A DNA stretch of 64,000 nt from Branchiostoma belcheri (GCF_001625305.1 NW_017803901.1:83914-147913); one strand, 5' to 3'; positions 51,141 to 62,424 are shown, counted from the first letter of the stretch. Made by a program: numbers and translations. The notes: generated by a model from the letters alone, not told the origin.

Positions 51141-51960
51141 TGCACTTACTGTTATAGTTAGGAAGTTTGTGTAAAGGATGAGGAGATTGACCACACATGG
51201 CTGGAAGAAACTGACAGGTGCACAATACAAATACCAAAGGATGGATATTGTATGGCACATGCTTGTGCTGTAGCACTTAGTGCTGTCCATGATGTGCATT
51301 ATGCAGGTGGATATAAGCGGTTAATAGAAGATGTCTTCATTGAGTGAAAGGAAAATCATACTTTTACATCAAAAGCATACATTCATAGTTGGAGACTTTG
51401 AAAAGGATTTAGAGTAGAAAATTAAGTTTGTTTATTCAGATTTTGACAACTTGAGCCGATCCCATGGCGTCATATATTGTAGTTAACGAGAGCTGCTAAT
51501 GTTTTCCAGCCTGCATGCCAGACCAGGCCGGGAAAGTCATTCCCAGCCTAACTCAGCCAGTCACACCTACTACCTTTGTAAACAACTGTACATACATTTT
51601 GTGCATGTAGTTTATAGTATAGCACTTAAAACCACTTTCTAATTATTTCCCATGGAGAAATTGTTGTGTGTCATTGTTTATTGTTTAATAAAAATGATAC
51701 CCCCCCCCCCAGTTAGGCTTGAGACTAATTTCGCATGTCTAGTTTAAAACCTTACAATATGGACAGAGATTACTCAGCTGTTGACTTATTCCATGCAATA
51801 GCAAATGTAACAGGCATCACCATAAACATCATACAATACAGAGAACACTTGTAGTGCCCCCCAACAAAAGGAACAGGCAAAGATGTCACCACTGAGTTAT
51901 TGTATGACAGAGCACACCATCACTATGATGTTGTCACCACAGAGAATATTGCACAACGGT
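51141..51960 (+). pseudogene. OTU-like cysteine protease domain remnant
   Basis: A frame near 51178-51342 reads 'EEIDHTWLEETDRCTIQIPK', then 'DGYCMAHACAVALSAVHDV'. The D-G-x-C box is the catalytic Cys motif of OTU deubiquitinase-type domains. About 400 bp later another frame reads 'MDRDYSAVDLFHAIANVTGI', then 'TINIIQYREHL*', '..TTELLYDRAHHHYDVVT', the C-terminal OTU part with its catalytic His (HYDvV). An AT-rich insertion or intron (about 51345-51720, with a C-run at 51701-51710) separates them, and a stop interrupts the second part. OTU domains occur in some retroelements and DNA transposons. Confidence 0.45.
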
Positions 51961-52019
51961 GGAGTGCACTTTAATAACAAAACTTTACACGAAGCTGAAA
52001 CATCCTGTATCAACTGTGT

Positions 52020-52195
52020 CTACGATGTATATCTTCGGTTTGTCCCTGTGTCTGCGCCCTCCGATTTCCCTGTCAGGATGTTGTCCGTTTCTGTCATTCC
52101 CCGCGACCTCAGATTCTGAGGTGAGATGTGTCGACAAGTGTATACCGGCGGTCTGCTCTCTGACCACCCCTCGTTAGCATACCGTCTCCGCTAGA
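52020..52195. repeat. Dispersed repeat, copy at 54035-54180
   Basis: Shares CCTCAGATTCTGA(G/T)GTGAGATG, GGTCTG(C/T)TCTCTGACCACC and TTAGCATAC with the second copy; about 75-80% similar with a short indel. Confidence 0.6.
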
Positions 52196-53224
52196 ACCCT
52201 GTACTCCTAGGGCTGGAGCTGTTGTTGTTGTGATCGTTGTGTCTGATGTTCAAAGATTTAGCTGAAGTTTATCCGGCACTAGGGCAGTTGAAAGCATCCC
52301 TGCGGCCATTATTCTGCCCCTGTGATCTTCGGCCTGTCGAAAGGCTGTCTTCCTCCCGTCCACCCTTACAGACTTGGGTTCAGAAACACCTTGACTGGAA
52401 ATTGGTGTCTGGTTAGGAAGTGTAATTTAATTTACCTTTTGACAGGTAGGAATAGACACGGGTTTGCTCTGTAGCATCCATCTGAGTCCCAACGGTGTCG
52501 AATGGTGTTCGATGTTGTAATAGGCTCCTGCCGTATTATATTGTTAGAGGAATCTACACGACTGTATTCTACAGTACTCCTGTTTACAAAGTGGCACGAT
52601 TTTCTGTATGATTAGCAACGTACGTAGCAATCGGAGCGTAGACTTAGCTCCTCCCATTCGAATCTACAAGCGTTGCCATCTGGGTGACCCCCGATTATAT
52701 CTCGATGAAGTGACTAGACATGCAGATAGTTGATAGCGAACAATATTACTGTGCGCACCTTTTCTCGGCGTCCTTATTTCATTGATGGAGAAATCATAGT
52801 CGTGCCGTAATGGTTCTTGTGATGAATTGTAGGTGTACTCCGTTGAAAAACAGTCGACCGTACTATGAATGTACTTGGTTTGATATATGGCGTAACCATA
52901 TGTACCTGTATAACCATATTTATCTGTTGTGTAACCATATATACCTGTATGACCATATTTACCTATGTAGCCAAAGTGTACTCCTGTAACCGGAATGTAC
53001 TAGTAACCTACTAGTATTGAATACAATATTGAACATGTGATGAAATTGTTCGGTTGATGGATTTGACGATTCCTAGCGCCGAGGACGACGCTATCTTAAA
53101 GCAGGGGGGTTAAGGAAGGCCCCCGATTGTAAGCTAACTCTATAATCTGATTGACATGTTTTCCTAAGTTGTGCTACACATCCCTACTATCGTTACGCCT
53201 CAAGGGCACAGTTATTTCTGAAGT
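52196..53224. other. Non-coding stretch with degenerate tandem repeat
   Basis: At about 52865-52985 the unit GTAACCATATxTACCTGTAT recurs four to five times (period about 26-32 bp). Otherwise no genes. Confidence 0.5.
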
Positions 53225-53760
53225 CGACCACCTCTGCAACTGGCCTGTCCAATGGTGCATTCTTTTACAACTGTAAGATCTTCGGCCTCCGCGGCATGAA
53301 TGAACACAGGCACCTACAAGTCGAACAGTATGCATTCGGCGTCGACCAGACAGGTCGGTACATGAAGCTCACTGGACGCGTGAGCAAAAATGTACAAGGG
53401 GGGCTCAACCATCGACAGGTTGACGTCAAGTCCATCAAGCAGTACGCCGATAATACAAACCCCAAGTGTGTGGTCCACCTGTCTGAGTCTTATCTGAATG
53501 CCCTACCGGAAAACGTGGCAGTTTCTACCGACCGACCCCTCTACTTCAGAGGTAGCTACACCTTCCAATGCCAAGACATCAGAGTCACACTCAGAGAAGA
53601 AATTTTCAGGTACATCAAGTCAGTCCACAAAAAGTTCAAAGGTTAACACTTCACCCGGTCCAAAACCTACTTCAGAGGTAGCTACACCTTCTAATGCCAA
53701 GATATCAGAGTCACACTCAAGAGAAGAAATTTTCAGGTACATCAAGTCAGATGGCAGCAA
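53225..53760 (+). pseudogene. Crypton-type recombinase-like fragment (KCTD1/ZMYM2-like C-terminal domain)
   Basis: The frame reads 'LSNGAFFYNCKIFGLRGMNE', 'HRHLQVEQYAFGVDQTGRYM', 'GRVSKNVQGGLNHRQVDVKS' and 'IKQYADNTNPKCVVHLSESY', then drifts. This matches the DUF3504/Crypton-derived domain: FGLR..dEHr.L (first Arg), sKn.qGGl (Lys region), C.v.l...Yl. The H-x-x-R and Tyr part is absent. The tail reads 'TSEVATPSNAKTSESHS' twice because about 85 bp (53536-53625) recur at 53659-53752. Broken and truncated. Confidence 0.6.
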
Positions 53761-54984
53761 TCAGAGATGCACAGCACCAGTTTTTTTACCCACACAAATG
53801 TGCATAACTTGTTATGAAAATACATATACAAAGTATGATTTAAGATTTTACTCTTTTAGATTTTGGAAATAAAAAAAACTGTCACCGGGTTCCTGAAGTG
53901 TGAGAGGCGTGTCTATACTGAGTGGTGTCTCTGCACTCAGTGTCGCCACCAATGATGTTGTATTCCGAACTAGCATTACGACTTCTAGACAACAAAATGT
54001 GATTCGTGTCATATATAAACATGTAGTAGTGCGAAAGGAGTGACGATGTATATTCTTTGGCTTGGCCTTGTGTCCATGCCCTCAGATTCTGATGTGAGAT
54101 GCGTCGGCACGTAGCCTTCCCTCACACCATGTAACGGTGGTCTGTTCTCTGACCACCTCTTGTTAGCATACTGTATTCCTTTCCCTTTGTTAAGCTGTAT
54201 TGACAGCCGTTCGTGCCGGAACGAGACCGTTTGAAACCTGTAATTTCTCATAGCCAAGGTTCGGTAGTCACTAACCCGGAATGTGCAAGTGCCATATGTG
54301 CATCTGCCTGAAGCGCCCAACAATTTGTTGTAACTCCATATATCTGCTTGGCACCCCTGAAGTTACATCAAGTATAAGAGATCTAGTCGGACCTGTATCG
54401 CCAGCGATATCGTTCAATCTGTGGTTTACTGTTGTAACGCCACAGTGGTCAGGGTAGGATTACATGCAACTGTAGTCGGAAATGTCCGACGATTCGGGCA
54501 TCCCGGCTAATACAACTTTGCATAGAGCTTATGCCACTCAGACCGACTTAACCTCGAGTCTGATCCACCCCTTTCATTGTTGTGGCAACAACTGCAAAAA
54601 AACAATTGAAAAAAATGGCTGCAACATGTAACTAATCTAAGCTGAACCAGCCCCCACTGAGCCAATGGCACAGTCCCCGAAGTCTGGGTTTCCAAGAGGC
54701 TGGACAGCAGAAGGAAATAGACCTGAACTAACAACCATTGAGTTGGCCGACCGATCTACCGCAAGCCAATCAATTACTTCAGTAATGATCATTAGCTGCT
54801 CAGTCACCTATGTTTACACAATTACAAACGACCAGTGTAATTTAAATATTTGAGCGCAGGTCTATTATTAAAAGGCGCGCTTTGCTGTAGAAATATGCTG
54901 TTTCTAATGGTATTTCCTGTCTTGCGTGGACACAGCTGTAGGTGTTCTATGTGGATGGTCCTCATCTCACAGCTGATCCACGGT
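53761..54984. other. Non-coding, with the second copy of the 52-kb repeat
   Basis: 54035-54180 repeats 52020-52195. No genes recognised elsewhere. Confidence 0.45.
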
Positions 54985-56045
54985 GTTTGATGTTCATCTC
55001 AGTAGCTGTAGAGGAAACACGAATATAGGGATTAGTACCGAAATCCTTACACAAAATTCTCTTGAAAGCTGGTACCGAACAGACAACACAGTAGATATTG
55101 GTCAAGTAGGTTTGTATAAACAGGAAAAGTCTAACGGAGGTAGTTGCTCGGTGTAGCCCAACCATGTATTTTTTTCGGTTCCTAAAATTTTTCATATGTA
55201 CGGATACCTTTTTCATACACCAAAGAAATTTAAAATATATAAATAAATATACGAATAAAAATATATGCTAGTATTAGGCTGTGTAATCATTCTGGGCAAA
55301 TCGTCCGAGAATATTGCCAAGTACGCAGTTCTCGTCCGCCAACACGTAAACAAGATAATCCATCACAGATGTCAGCTGCGGTCAGCCTTATAGTTATAAG
55401 CAATTCTAATCAAATTTTGCCATTAGCAGTAACAATTGGCCTAATCATAATCATCATTGTTTGGACGTTTTCTACGATCACAAATTAGAGATTTTTCATG
55501 ACCAAAGGTTGGGGCAAGTTGTTTATAATTTGGTGACGAGACACATTCCACAAACTACCGTACAAAACACTGTGCGTCTCAACTAAACGGCAGAATCAAT
55601 CGACTTTCGCAAAAGAACTTGGCCACATATATTTACGAATAACCGTAACATCTTTAGGATTCATTCTACGCAAACTGACGACCACAGAAACGAGAATTCA
55701 GCACACAAAACGACCTGAAAATACAGCACCTACCTCACACTACCGCCCTTCCTCTCCAACTGAAGCTGGGTGGCCGGGCGACGACGATAAATTCTGTCTA
55801 TATCCATCCGCCACGGGACTGTCAAGCTGTACACCAACGTTACGATGTGTAAGAAACAAACACAATTATAGTTTGTAACTGCACAGATGTAGCACAATCT
55901 GGAAATTACGCCGATAGTTTAAAAGCTAACACTTTTAACCAGATGTTTCGTCCGTGTCATGTACTACTTTCTGGCGGCACTTGTGTACGTCCTGTCTGGG
56001 GAGGCTATTCGGTGGCGAGGCCGTGCGAGGCTCACATGGGGTTTA
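54985..56045 (-). repeat. 1.1-kb dispersed repeat with first-exon-like block, copy 2
   Basis: Pairs with 31060-32165. On the minus strand ATG 55807 opens 'MDIDRIYRRRPATQLQLERK' to a donor GTGAG|GTAGGT at 55734 (74-bp exon). This copy's block is frame-open and matches copy 1 at the start codon and donor, supporting a shared exon. Confidence 0.6.
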
Positions 56046-56350
56046 AGAAAGAACTCATTGCATCTAAGGTGCCCTAGGCTAGTGATCCTCCTTTTGTGAT
56101 GGGTCCTGATTTAAATTTGGCATATATTTGCATGGGAGTTAGATACGACGCATATTAATGTGTAGATTTAAATGATGATAATGCCAGTTTCTTGTTTGTA
56201 GAATTAAACCCCGTCGTCCAAAACTAAAAAGAAATCAATGCACCTAAGGTGTCCAGAGCAAATATTGGTTGCTTTTTGGATCGCGATTTAACTTCTAAGT
56301 TATACTTATATATGTTTCAAAATGTTTCAAATATGCAGGGCAGTTAAATG
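56046..56350. other. Non-coding stretch
   Basis: AT-rich, nothing recognised. Confidence 0.4.
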
Positions 56351-57871
56351 ATAATGATAATAATAATAATGGTCGGATAAAGAGGCTATATAGCCTATAT
56401 AAATCCGCTTCTTAAGCTAAACATTAAACAACACAAATATAAAGTTCAGTTCTAAGCACAAATATAAAGTTCAATTCTAAACACAAGTATAAAGTTCAGT
56501 TCTGATAAAAAGTTCAGTTCTAACTATAAAGTCCAGTTCTAAATATAAAGTTCAGTTCAAATATAAAGTTCAGTTCTGAAGAGTTAAAATGTGAGAGTTT
56601 GTGGGAGTTCTTAGGTAAAGTCAATGTTGTACTGCTTCCCCTTCCAGAAATTGTCTATCTTTGACTTAAAAATATTCACAGTTTCAGCAGCTACAACTTC
56701 GGCCGGTAGACTGTTCCAAGAATTCACTGTCCTAACACTAAAGAAGTTAGCTCTGGTTGACTTCTTGGCCTGAGGTTTGACTACTAGTATCTTGTACGAG
56801 TGACCTCTCGTGCGTCCATCAACGTTCGGGTCAACGCGGTCAAAACCCTTGACGAACTTAAAGATCTGGATCATGTCGCCTCTTTTACGGCGATAACCAA
56901 GGGTAGGGAGTTTCAGGCGCCGTAGTCCTCATAACTGATTTCGTCAAATCCAGGTATAAGTCGCGTCGCCTTGTGCTGGACTCTGTCAAGCAGCTCCTGG
57001 TCTCCTTTGAGGTAAGGACCCCATATTGCATTTCCGTACTCGATTATAGGACGGACCATAGTTTTATATAACAAGGGTACAGTTGTTTCATCGAGACGTT
57101 GGAAGCTCTTCCTGATCAATCCCAGCGTTCGGAATGCCTTGCCAGCAGCGGCATTACAGTGCGCGTGGAACTTCAGTTTCTTGTCAACAATCACACCCAG
57201 GTCCCGCTCTTCGCTAGTATCTTCCAAGGTGCGGCCTTGCATCTCATATTCCTGGCAGGGGTTACCATACCCAATGTGCATGCATTTGCACTTCTCGATG
57301 TTAAAACTGAGTTGCCAGTCTTTAGACCACACTGCCAAGTTGTTGATGTCTCCTTGTAAGGTGGCGACCTCGTCTGCAGAATTAACACGACGGAACACCT
57401 TGGCGTCGTCCGCAAAGAGGTAGCAGGTGCTGCTGATAGCGCTGGGCATGTCATTGATAAAAACAACAAAAAGAAATGGTCCTAGTACAGATCCTTGGGG
57501 AATTCCACTTGTTACTTTCACCCAGTCCGACATGTCACCATCAATACACACTCGCTGTCTTCTGTCTGTTAGGAACGCTTGGATCCAAGCATGTAACTTG
57601 CCGCTGATGCCATACTGGCTAAGTTTGTACATCAGGCGAGCATGGGGAACCGAGTCAAACGCCTTTCTCAGATCAAGATAAATGGCATCCAGAGGTTCAC
57701 CTTCCTCCACCGCCCGGGTCCACTGATCCATGGTGGTGATCAACTGTGTCGTACACGATCTGCCGGGCACAAAGCCATGTTGTTGGTCACAGAACAGATC
57801 ATTCAACATCATGTGTTCTACAAGTGCGTCCCTTAGAACAGATTCGAAGAGTTTCACGATGACAGATGAAT
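56351..57871 (-). mobile_element. CR1-like LINE, 5'-truncated, with 3' repeats and ATT microsatellite tail
   Basis: On the minus strand the ORF reads 'VIVKLFESVLRDALVEHMML', 'QQHGFVPGRSCTTQLITTMD', 'LDAIYLDLRKAFDSVPHARL', 'SGIPQGSVLGPFLFVVFIND', catalytic 'CYLFADDAKVF', then 'RTLGLIRKSFQRLDETTVPL'. It ends at 56913. One base out of frame, 'LRRLKLPTLGYRRKRGDMIQ' resumes and runs to a stop at 56611-56613. The latter is the RRxRGDmI block at the end of CR1/L2-type RT proteins. The non-coding end holds seven or eight copies of ATATAAAGTTCAGTTC (56445-56575) and finishes near a (ATT/ATA)n run at 56351-56371. Upstream RT blocks and endonuclease are missing. Confidence 0.85.
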
Positions 57872-58776
57872 TGCCCAAATGATACATCAGATGTTTGACC
57901 GTCTTGATCATGAGTCTTGAGTAATTCACAACCTTCAGCTTCGCAACACCGTAGGAACAGGACAAAATAAGATTTATCATGGATCAAGCAAGGCAGGATA
58001 TCTTGGCTTGGCAGAGCCATCATGCATCAAGACTGGTTGAGAAGTATTAACCCGGGATGCAGTACTCAGTGGTATTCTCTGTTGCCTTTCTCAGAGACTA
58101 GATGCCTGGTTCCGAGTATACGTAGCTGCCCGTCTGTTTGACACCTTCGATAGGTAATCTATAATCACGGTTCGGGAAAGTTTTTCGACGGTCATGGCCA
58201 CTGGATCACATTGAACATTCTCTGAGGCGCACAAACTGCTGAGATTGTACTTTAACCATCCCAATCGGCACGTCTGCGACGTCAGAGAGAGAGAGTTTTC
58301 ATCCTTGAAAAGACCTTGAAAACAAAGATCGAATATTAAACTGCATGATGTTGCATATTCACAAGAACCTTGTTGACACCATGAACCTAACACCGATTGC
58401 TTCTACTTTTGTGTCTTTCAATGGTGATCGAAGCAGGTACTTTGGTTCAGTTGAATGAACCAAAGTATCTGTAAACCCTTCAGACTGTGCACAATAAGAC
58501 AAAACTTGTGGACATCCTAGCCATTAAGTTCTTTATTTCAGTTATAAAGACAATGTAGACCTTCCCACTCTTATCTCTTAAATGTAGTAAACAAGTGGAA
58601 AAATAGGTTGTGAAATGTTAGATATCGATATGCAAAGACATAGAGCCATAGAGAAGTGAAAAAGCTGGAGGTTCATGTGAATCTGTGCTTTGAAAACAAC
58701 TTTTGAGCAGAGCTTTTAACACATGGTAACAAGTCCACGACCATTCTCCTTATGTAGACAACTTTGGTCATGTTTA
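57872..58776. other. Non-coding stretch
   Basis: Minus-strand frame 58091-58393 has no recognised domain. A short inverted pair around 58430-58465 (GGTACTTTGGTTCA / TGAACCAAAGTA) forms a hairpin. Confidence 0.45.
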
Positions 58777-59765
58777 TTAACCCTCAACAGAACACCTTCC
58801 CGGACTCAGATTAATATGTACACCTGGGGTCCGCGCGGACCCCAGAACAGTTTTTTGCTAATTTTTAGAAATTATCAACATGCTACCAGCTCAATTGTTT
58901 TGCAAACTGATGTGGGAACCTCTGTGTCCACATTACATACAAAAATCATACATTTTGAACTTTTTCTATTTTTGGGTGAAGGAAAGAAGCCAAGAAGAAA
59001 TACCCGATTTTTAAACCCATTTCAGACTGAAGGGGTTTTGAGGCCCAACTTTGATCTCAGATAGTGGCTAAACGGCTTGCGCTAGAAGTATCAAATTTGG
59101 AGACCTTTCCTAAAATGTCTCTGGAAAAAAGTTAATATTAGTTTAATACTAGTAAGTTGATGTTTTTTTGTGTTGCCATGGCAACGGGTTTCTAGCAGGC
59201 AGTTTTTTTTTAAATAGAAGGAATTTTGGTTTAAACATAAAAATTTTCTGAGTTTTATATTAAATTACACTTCTTTTCTAACATTAATAACATCTTACAT
59301 AATTAAATATAAGTTAAATCATTTAATATGCATAGAATATGCTAATTTGATGACGTCATTGGTCAAAATCCAATATGGCTGACTATTATTAGCTCTGACG
59401 TCATATGACGTCATAATTACACCAAAGTTATTCAAATTTAATTCTATTACTACACCATTCTCTGAAAACTTGGTAGACATACGATGAGTGCATAAAAACA
59501 TATAAAAACGGAAATAAGGTAATGTATAAGAACGCCAGTGTATCCATTATGATCGAAAGTCGGCTGGGGTCCACGCGGACCCAAAAAGAAAATCAGATAT
59601 AATTTTTTTATAAATGGTAGAAAAGGAGTTTTCTGCACTGTATTGAGAGACAACTTTGTGGGTGACAATTACCAGAAATTTCAGAAAAAAAGCTTACAAA
59701 AAAGATATTACAGAATATATAGTGCTGGGGTCCGCGCGGACCCCAGGTGTTCTGTTTAGGGTTAA
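58777..59765. mobile_element. 981-bp non-autonomous piggyBac-type element with TTAA ends
   Basis: TTAA at 58777-58780 and 59762-59765 flank a segment starting CCCTCAACAGAACACCT and ending AGGTGTTCTGTTTAGGG, a TIR with one mismatch. A palindrome GGGGTCCGCGCGGACCCC lies just inside each end (about 58826 and 59727), with an imperfect internal copy near 59564. TTAA duplication plus CCCT ends are hallmarks of piggyBac. The interior is AT-rich with no transposase. The left end carries a 28-bp insertion between TIR and palindrome. Confidence 0.85.
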
Positions 59766-60329
59766 TTCTATTAAGTTGTCAGTTTGCCAAGGAAACAAAA
59801 ATGATGGGATTTTCATGGGAGTAAATAGTTCATCAGGCATAAATCTTCAAAAAAACTTCATATTGCACAGTCAGAAATAACAAATAATGGTTGGTTACTT
59901 TGACAAATAAAGGTTGATTGCTGTATACAACAGTTAAGGATAGAAATTACATGTGAGATGACTCTTGCACGTTCCACATTCTTTATAACAGAACCCCCTT
60001 GACAGAACATGGGTAGATCACAGAACTTGTATTCTTTAGTTTCATAGACTTGCCCCCGGACACCCCTAGCCGGCTCGCGCCTGCGGCGCTCGCTGACGGA
60101 CGCCTTCGGCGCCCTAAATCTTGCCCCCCCCATCAAAATTACTGCCGCCGCCTCTGATAATTGAATATATTCCTCCTGAAGTGTTATTGGTTGTTGTAAT
60201 TCTACGTAGCGCGTTATTTGTCATCATAAAATCAGCGTTAAGCGTTACTGAATAATTCTTTGTTACGTGTAGACCTACGTACTAGTAGTCAAACCTCAAG
60301 TAGCCGTCGTCACTTTGCCTCTCAAAATG
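59766..60329. other. Non-coding stretch with GC-rich block
   Basis: 60058-60125 contains CTCGCGCCTGCGGCGCTCGC and GCCTTCGGCGCCC, a GC-rich self-complementary block typical of repeat-element cores. No gene. Confidence 0.4.
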
Positions 60330-60546
60330 TAGTCTCCACCAGACTTAATTCTTTTGTAGGCTGAATAAATCGTAGGAATATGCCTAAAAAGGGTATTAAT
60401 TGGCGAGAGAAGGTGATAGCGGCCACCGGCCATCAAATTGGCCTGATCGTCGATGGACGGCTACTTCTCTCGCCAAATTAATACCCGGTTTTTAGGCCGA
60501 TTTCTACGATTTATTCCAGCCTGCAAAAGAAGTCTGGTAGAGACTA
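60330..60546. mobile_element. 217-bp hairpin MITE
   Basis: The two halves are inverted copies: TAGTCTCCACCAGACTT at the left pairs with AAGTCTGGTAGAGACTA at the right. Farther in, GGTATTAATTGGCGAGAGAAG (60392-60412) pairs with the segment beginning 60462. Arms are about 82 bp with a few indels; the loop is about 50 bp. No ORF. A terminal TA may be part of the target site. Confidence 0.8.
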
Positions 60547-60714
60547 AACAACCCCACTGCTTTTCCATATTGATCAATTTCGATTCGGTGGATTTAGAGA
60601 GCGGGGTTCAATCTCCATCTTGGACACTTAAGACGGTAAAGTGCATTCGTCAGTTTGTATGATGACGTAAAGCCAGCTGAGTGACCCCGAGTATGGAGGA
60701 GCTTCAGACGTCAA

Positions 60715-61404
60715 ACCTCTCTACGTTACGTAGATGTATCTAAACTTATCGAGAACAGTAGGGGCAACCTGCTGTGCTTGGCTGAAAAACGTAAGACTTG
60801 TGAATCTGCATGTCCCTAATATCTATCAGAAAAAACAATATGATTCCTCTTGTCAACCGAAGAACCGTTCATAATACAAGAAAAAGACCCATCTGGACTC
60901 ATATTTTTAATGGACACACCGACTGTGCTGTTTACTGTACGCGCTGACATTCCGGTACGGGCACAGGCAGGCACAGAACTCCTGTCATTGAATAATTCAC
61001 AAAGCAACACGTCAGAAAATACCAGACGGGGGACACTAATGAAATGAATCGAATATTCGATTACTCCTCTCCCTCACACAACTTTTACCTGAGGTGTTTC
61101 CCTTATTTGGTAGTGGTTACCATGGTTACCTGTGACGTAGGAGTTCGTGACGCACATGAAATACCACACGCACCACTTTTTTAATACTAGTTGCTAGTAG
61201 ACTGTCCGTACATCACGGTTGCGTCAAGATCGTGCACCAGAACTATTCAACAGTAGTTTACTAAAAAGAACTGGTACAGCACGAGTTAGTCGTCTCGCGG
61301 CAGAATGGGGAACCCGTCGACCACTGGAACATCACTGGCGCTGCTGTGGGGTCTGTGCTGCTGCCTGTCTGGTGCTTTTGCGACAACAGGTGTGTGACCA
61401 GCTA
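60715..61404 (+). repeat. Tandem duplicated gene start, copy A
   Basis: Aligns with 61629-62292 at about 90% identity over promoter, leader and first coding exon. An insert-free 690-bp unit. Contains TGACGTAGGAGTTCGTGACG (two CRE-like half sites) upstream of the start codon. Confidence 0.85.
61305..61389 (+). CDS. Signal-peptide first exon, copy A
   Basis: ATG 61305 reads 'MGNPSTTGTSLALLWGLCCC', then LSGAFATT. It ends in phase 1 at a donor ACAACAG|GTGTGT. A hydrophobic core LALLWGLCCCLSG followed by AFA is a classical cleavable signal peptide, so the product should be secreted or a membrane protein. No following exon lies before the MITE at 61412. The frame used here is not the longest one in the region. 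Confidence 0.55.
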
Positions 61405-61411
61405 TTTATGG

Positions 61412-61627
61412 GGGCCCGCAAGCCCTTTTCCGTAGAGCGTAATCGCCCGTTTTAATTCTACGTAGAGCGTAGACGGACCGCTCTGATATGTTTGCGTAGA
61501 GCGTATTCGGCGTTTTTATTCTACGTAATGCGTTGTAGCCACTTGGAATTCATCGTAAAGCGTAATCGAGAGGTTTCCGAATTCAGCGTAGAGCGTTGTC
61601 GGGACCCCCCCCCCCCCTTGCAGGCCC
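61412..61627. mobile_element. 216-bp MITE with GGGCC ends and CGTAGAGCG tandem motif
   Basis: Left GGGCCCGCAAG (61412-61422) pairs with right CTTGCAGGCCC (61617-61627). Inside, the motif CGTAGAGCGTA or variants occurs six times at roughly 30-33-bp steps (about 61431, 61464, 61494, 61524, 61555, 61587). A C-run of 13 lies before the right end. It sits exactly between the two duplicate gene starts. No target duplication is visible. Confidence 0.65.
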
Positions 61628-61628
61628 T

Positions 61629-62292
61629 CCTCTCTACGTTACGTAGATGTATCTAAACTTATGGAGAACAGTAGGGGCAACCTGCTGTGCTTGGCTGAAT
61701 CCGCATGTCCCTAGTATCTATCGGAAAAACAATATGCTAGCTCTCCTCAACCGAAGAACCGTTGATAATACAGGAAAACGAGTCATTTGGACTCTTATTT
61801 TTAATGGACGCACAGAATGCGTAGTTTACTGTACGCGCTGACATTCCGGTACGGGTACAGGCAGGCACAGAACTCCTGTCATTGAATAATTCACAAAGCA
61901 ACACGTCAGAAAATACCAGATGGAGGACACTAATGAAATGAATATTCGATGACTCCTCTCCCTCACACAACTTTTACCTGAGGTGTTACCATTATTTGGT
62001 AGTGGTTACCATGGTTACCTGTGACGTAGGAGTTCGTGACGCACAAGAAATACCACACGCACCACTTTTTAATACTAGTTGCTGGTAGAATCTGTCCGTA
62101 CATGTCACGTCAATATCGTGCACCAGAACTATTCAACAGCAGTTTACTAAAAAGAACTGGTACAGCACGAGTTTTAGTCATCTCGCGGCAGAATGGGGAA
62201 CCCGTCGACCACTGGAACATCACTGGCGCTGCTGTGGGGTCTGTGCTGCTGCCTGTCTGGTGCTTTTGCGACGACGGGTATGTAACCAGCTA
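61629..62292 (+). repeat. Tandem duplicated gene start, copy B
   Basis: Second unit of the duplication described for 60715-61404. It differs by scattered substitutions and small indels, such as loss of AAACGTAAGACTTGTG after GGCTGAA. Confidence 0.85.
62193..62277 (+). CDS. Signal-peptide first exon, copy B
   Basis: ATG 62193 encodes the same leader as copy A over 85 bp and ends in the same phase at ACGACGG|GTATGT. Keeping both length and frame while the flanks diverge suggests purifying selection, or very recent duplication. Downstream exons are not found in the last 1.7 kb of the window. Confidence 0.55.
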
Positions 62293-62424
62293 GTTAACTC
62301 CATAAAAATTAACACACAATATAGAGATATCTTCACTCAGTTAACGCTTGTGTTTTGAAAAATTGTGAACCATGTATTCTCGAAACACAGTATTTTTGCG
62401 ATGATAGTTTGCAATTTTCATATT

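Noticed and set aside
56611-57980. Two separate minus-strand genes
   Set aside because: Both are parts of one LINE ORF separated by a single frameshift near 56900; the sequence upstream of about 57871 is not RT.
61219-61455. 78-residue ORF as the coding frame of the duplicated gene start
   Set aside because: A shifted frame starting at 61305 gives a textbook signal peptide conserved in both copies and ending at a donor; the longer frame is not conserved.
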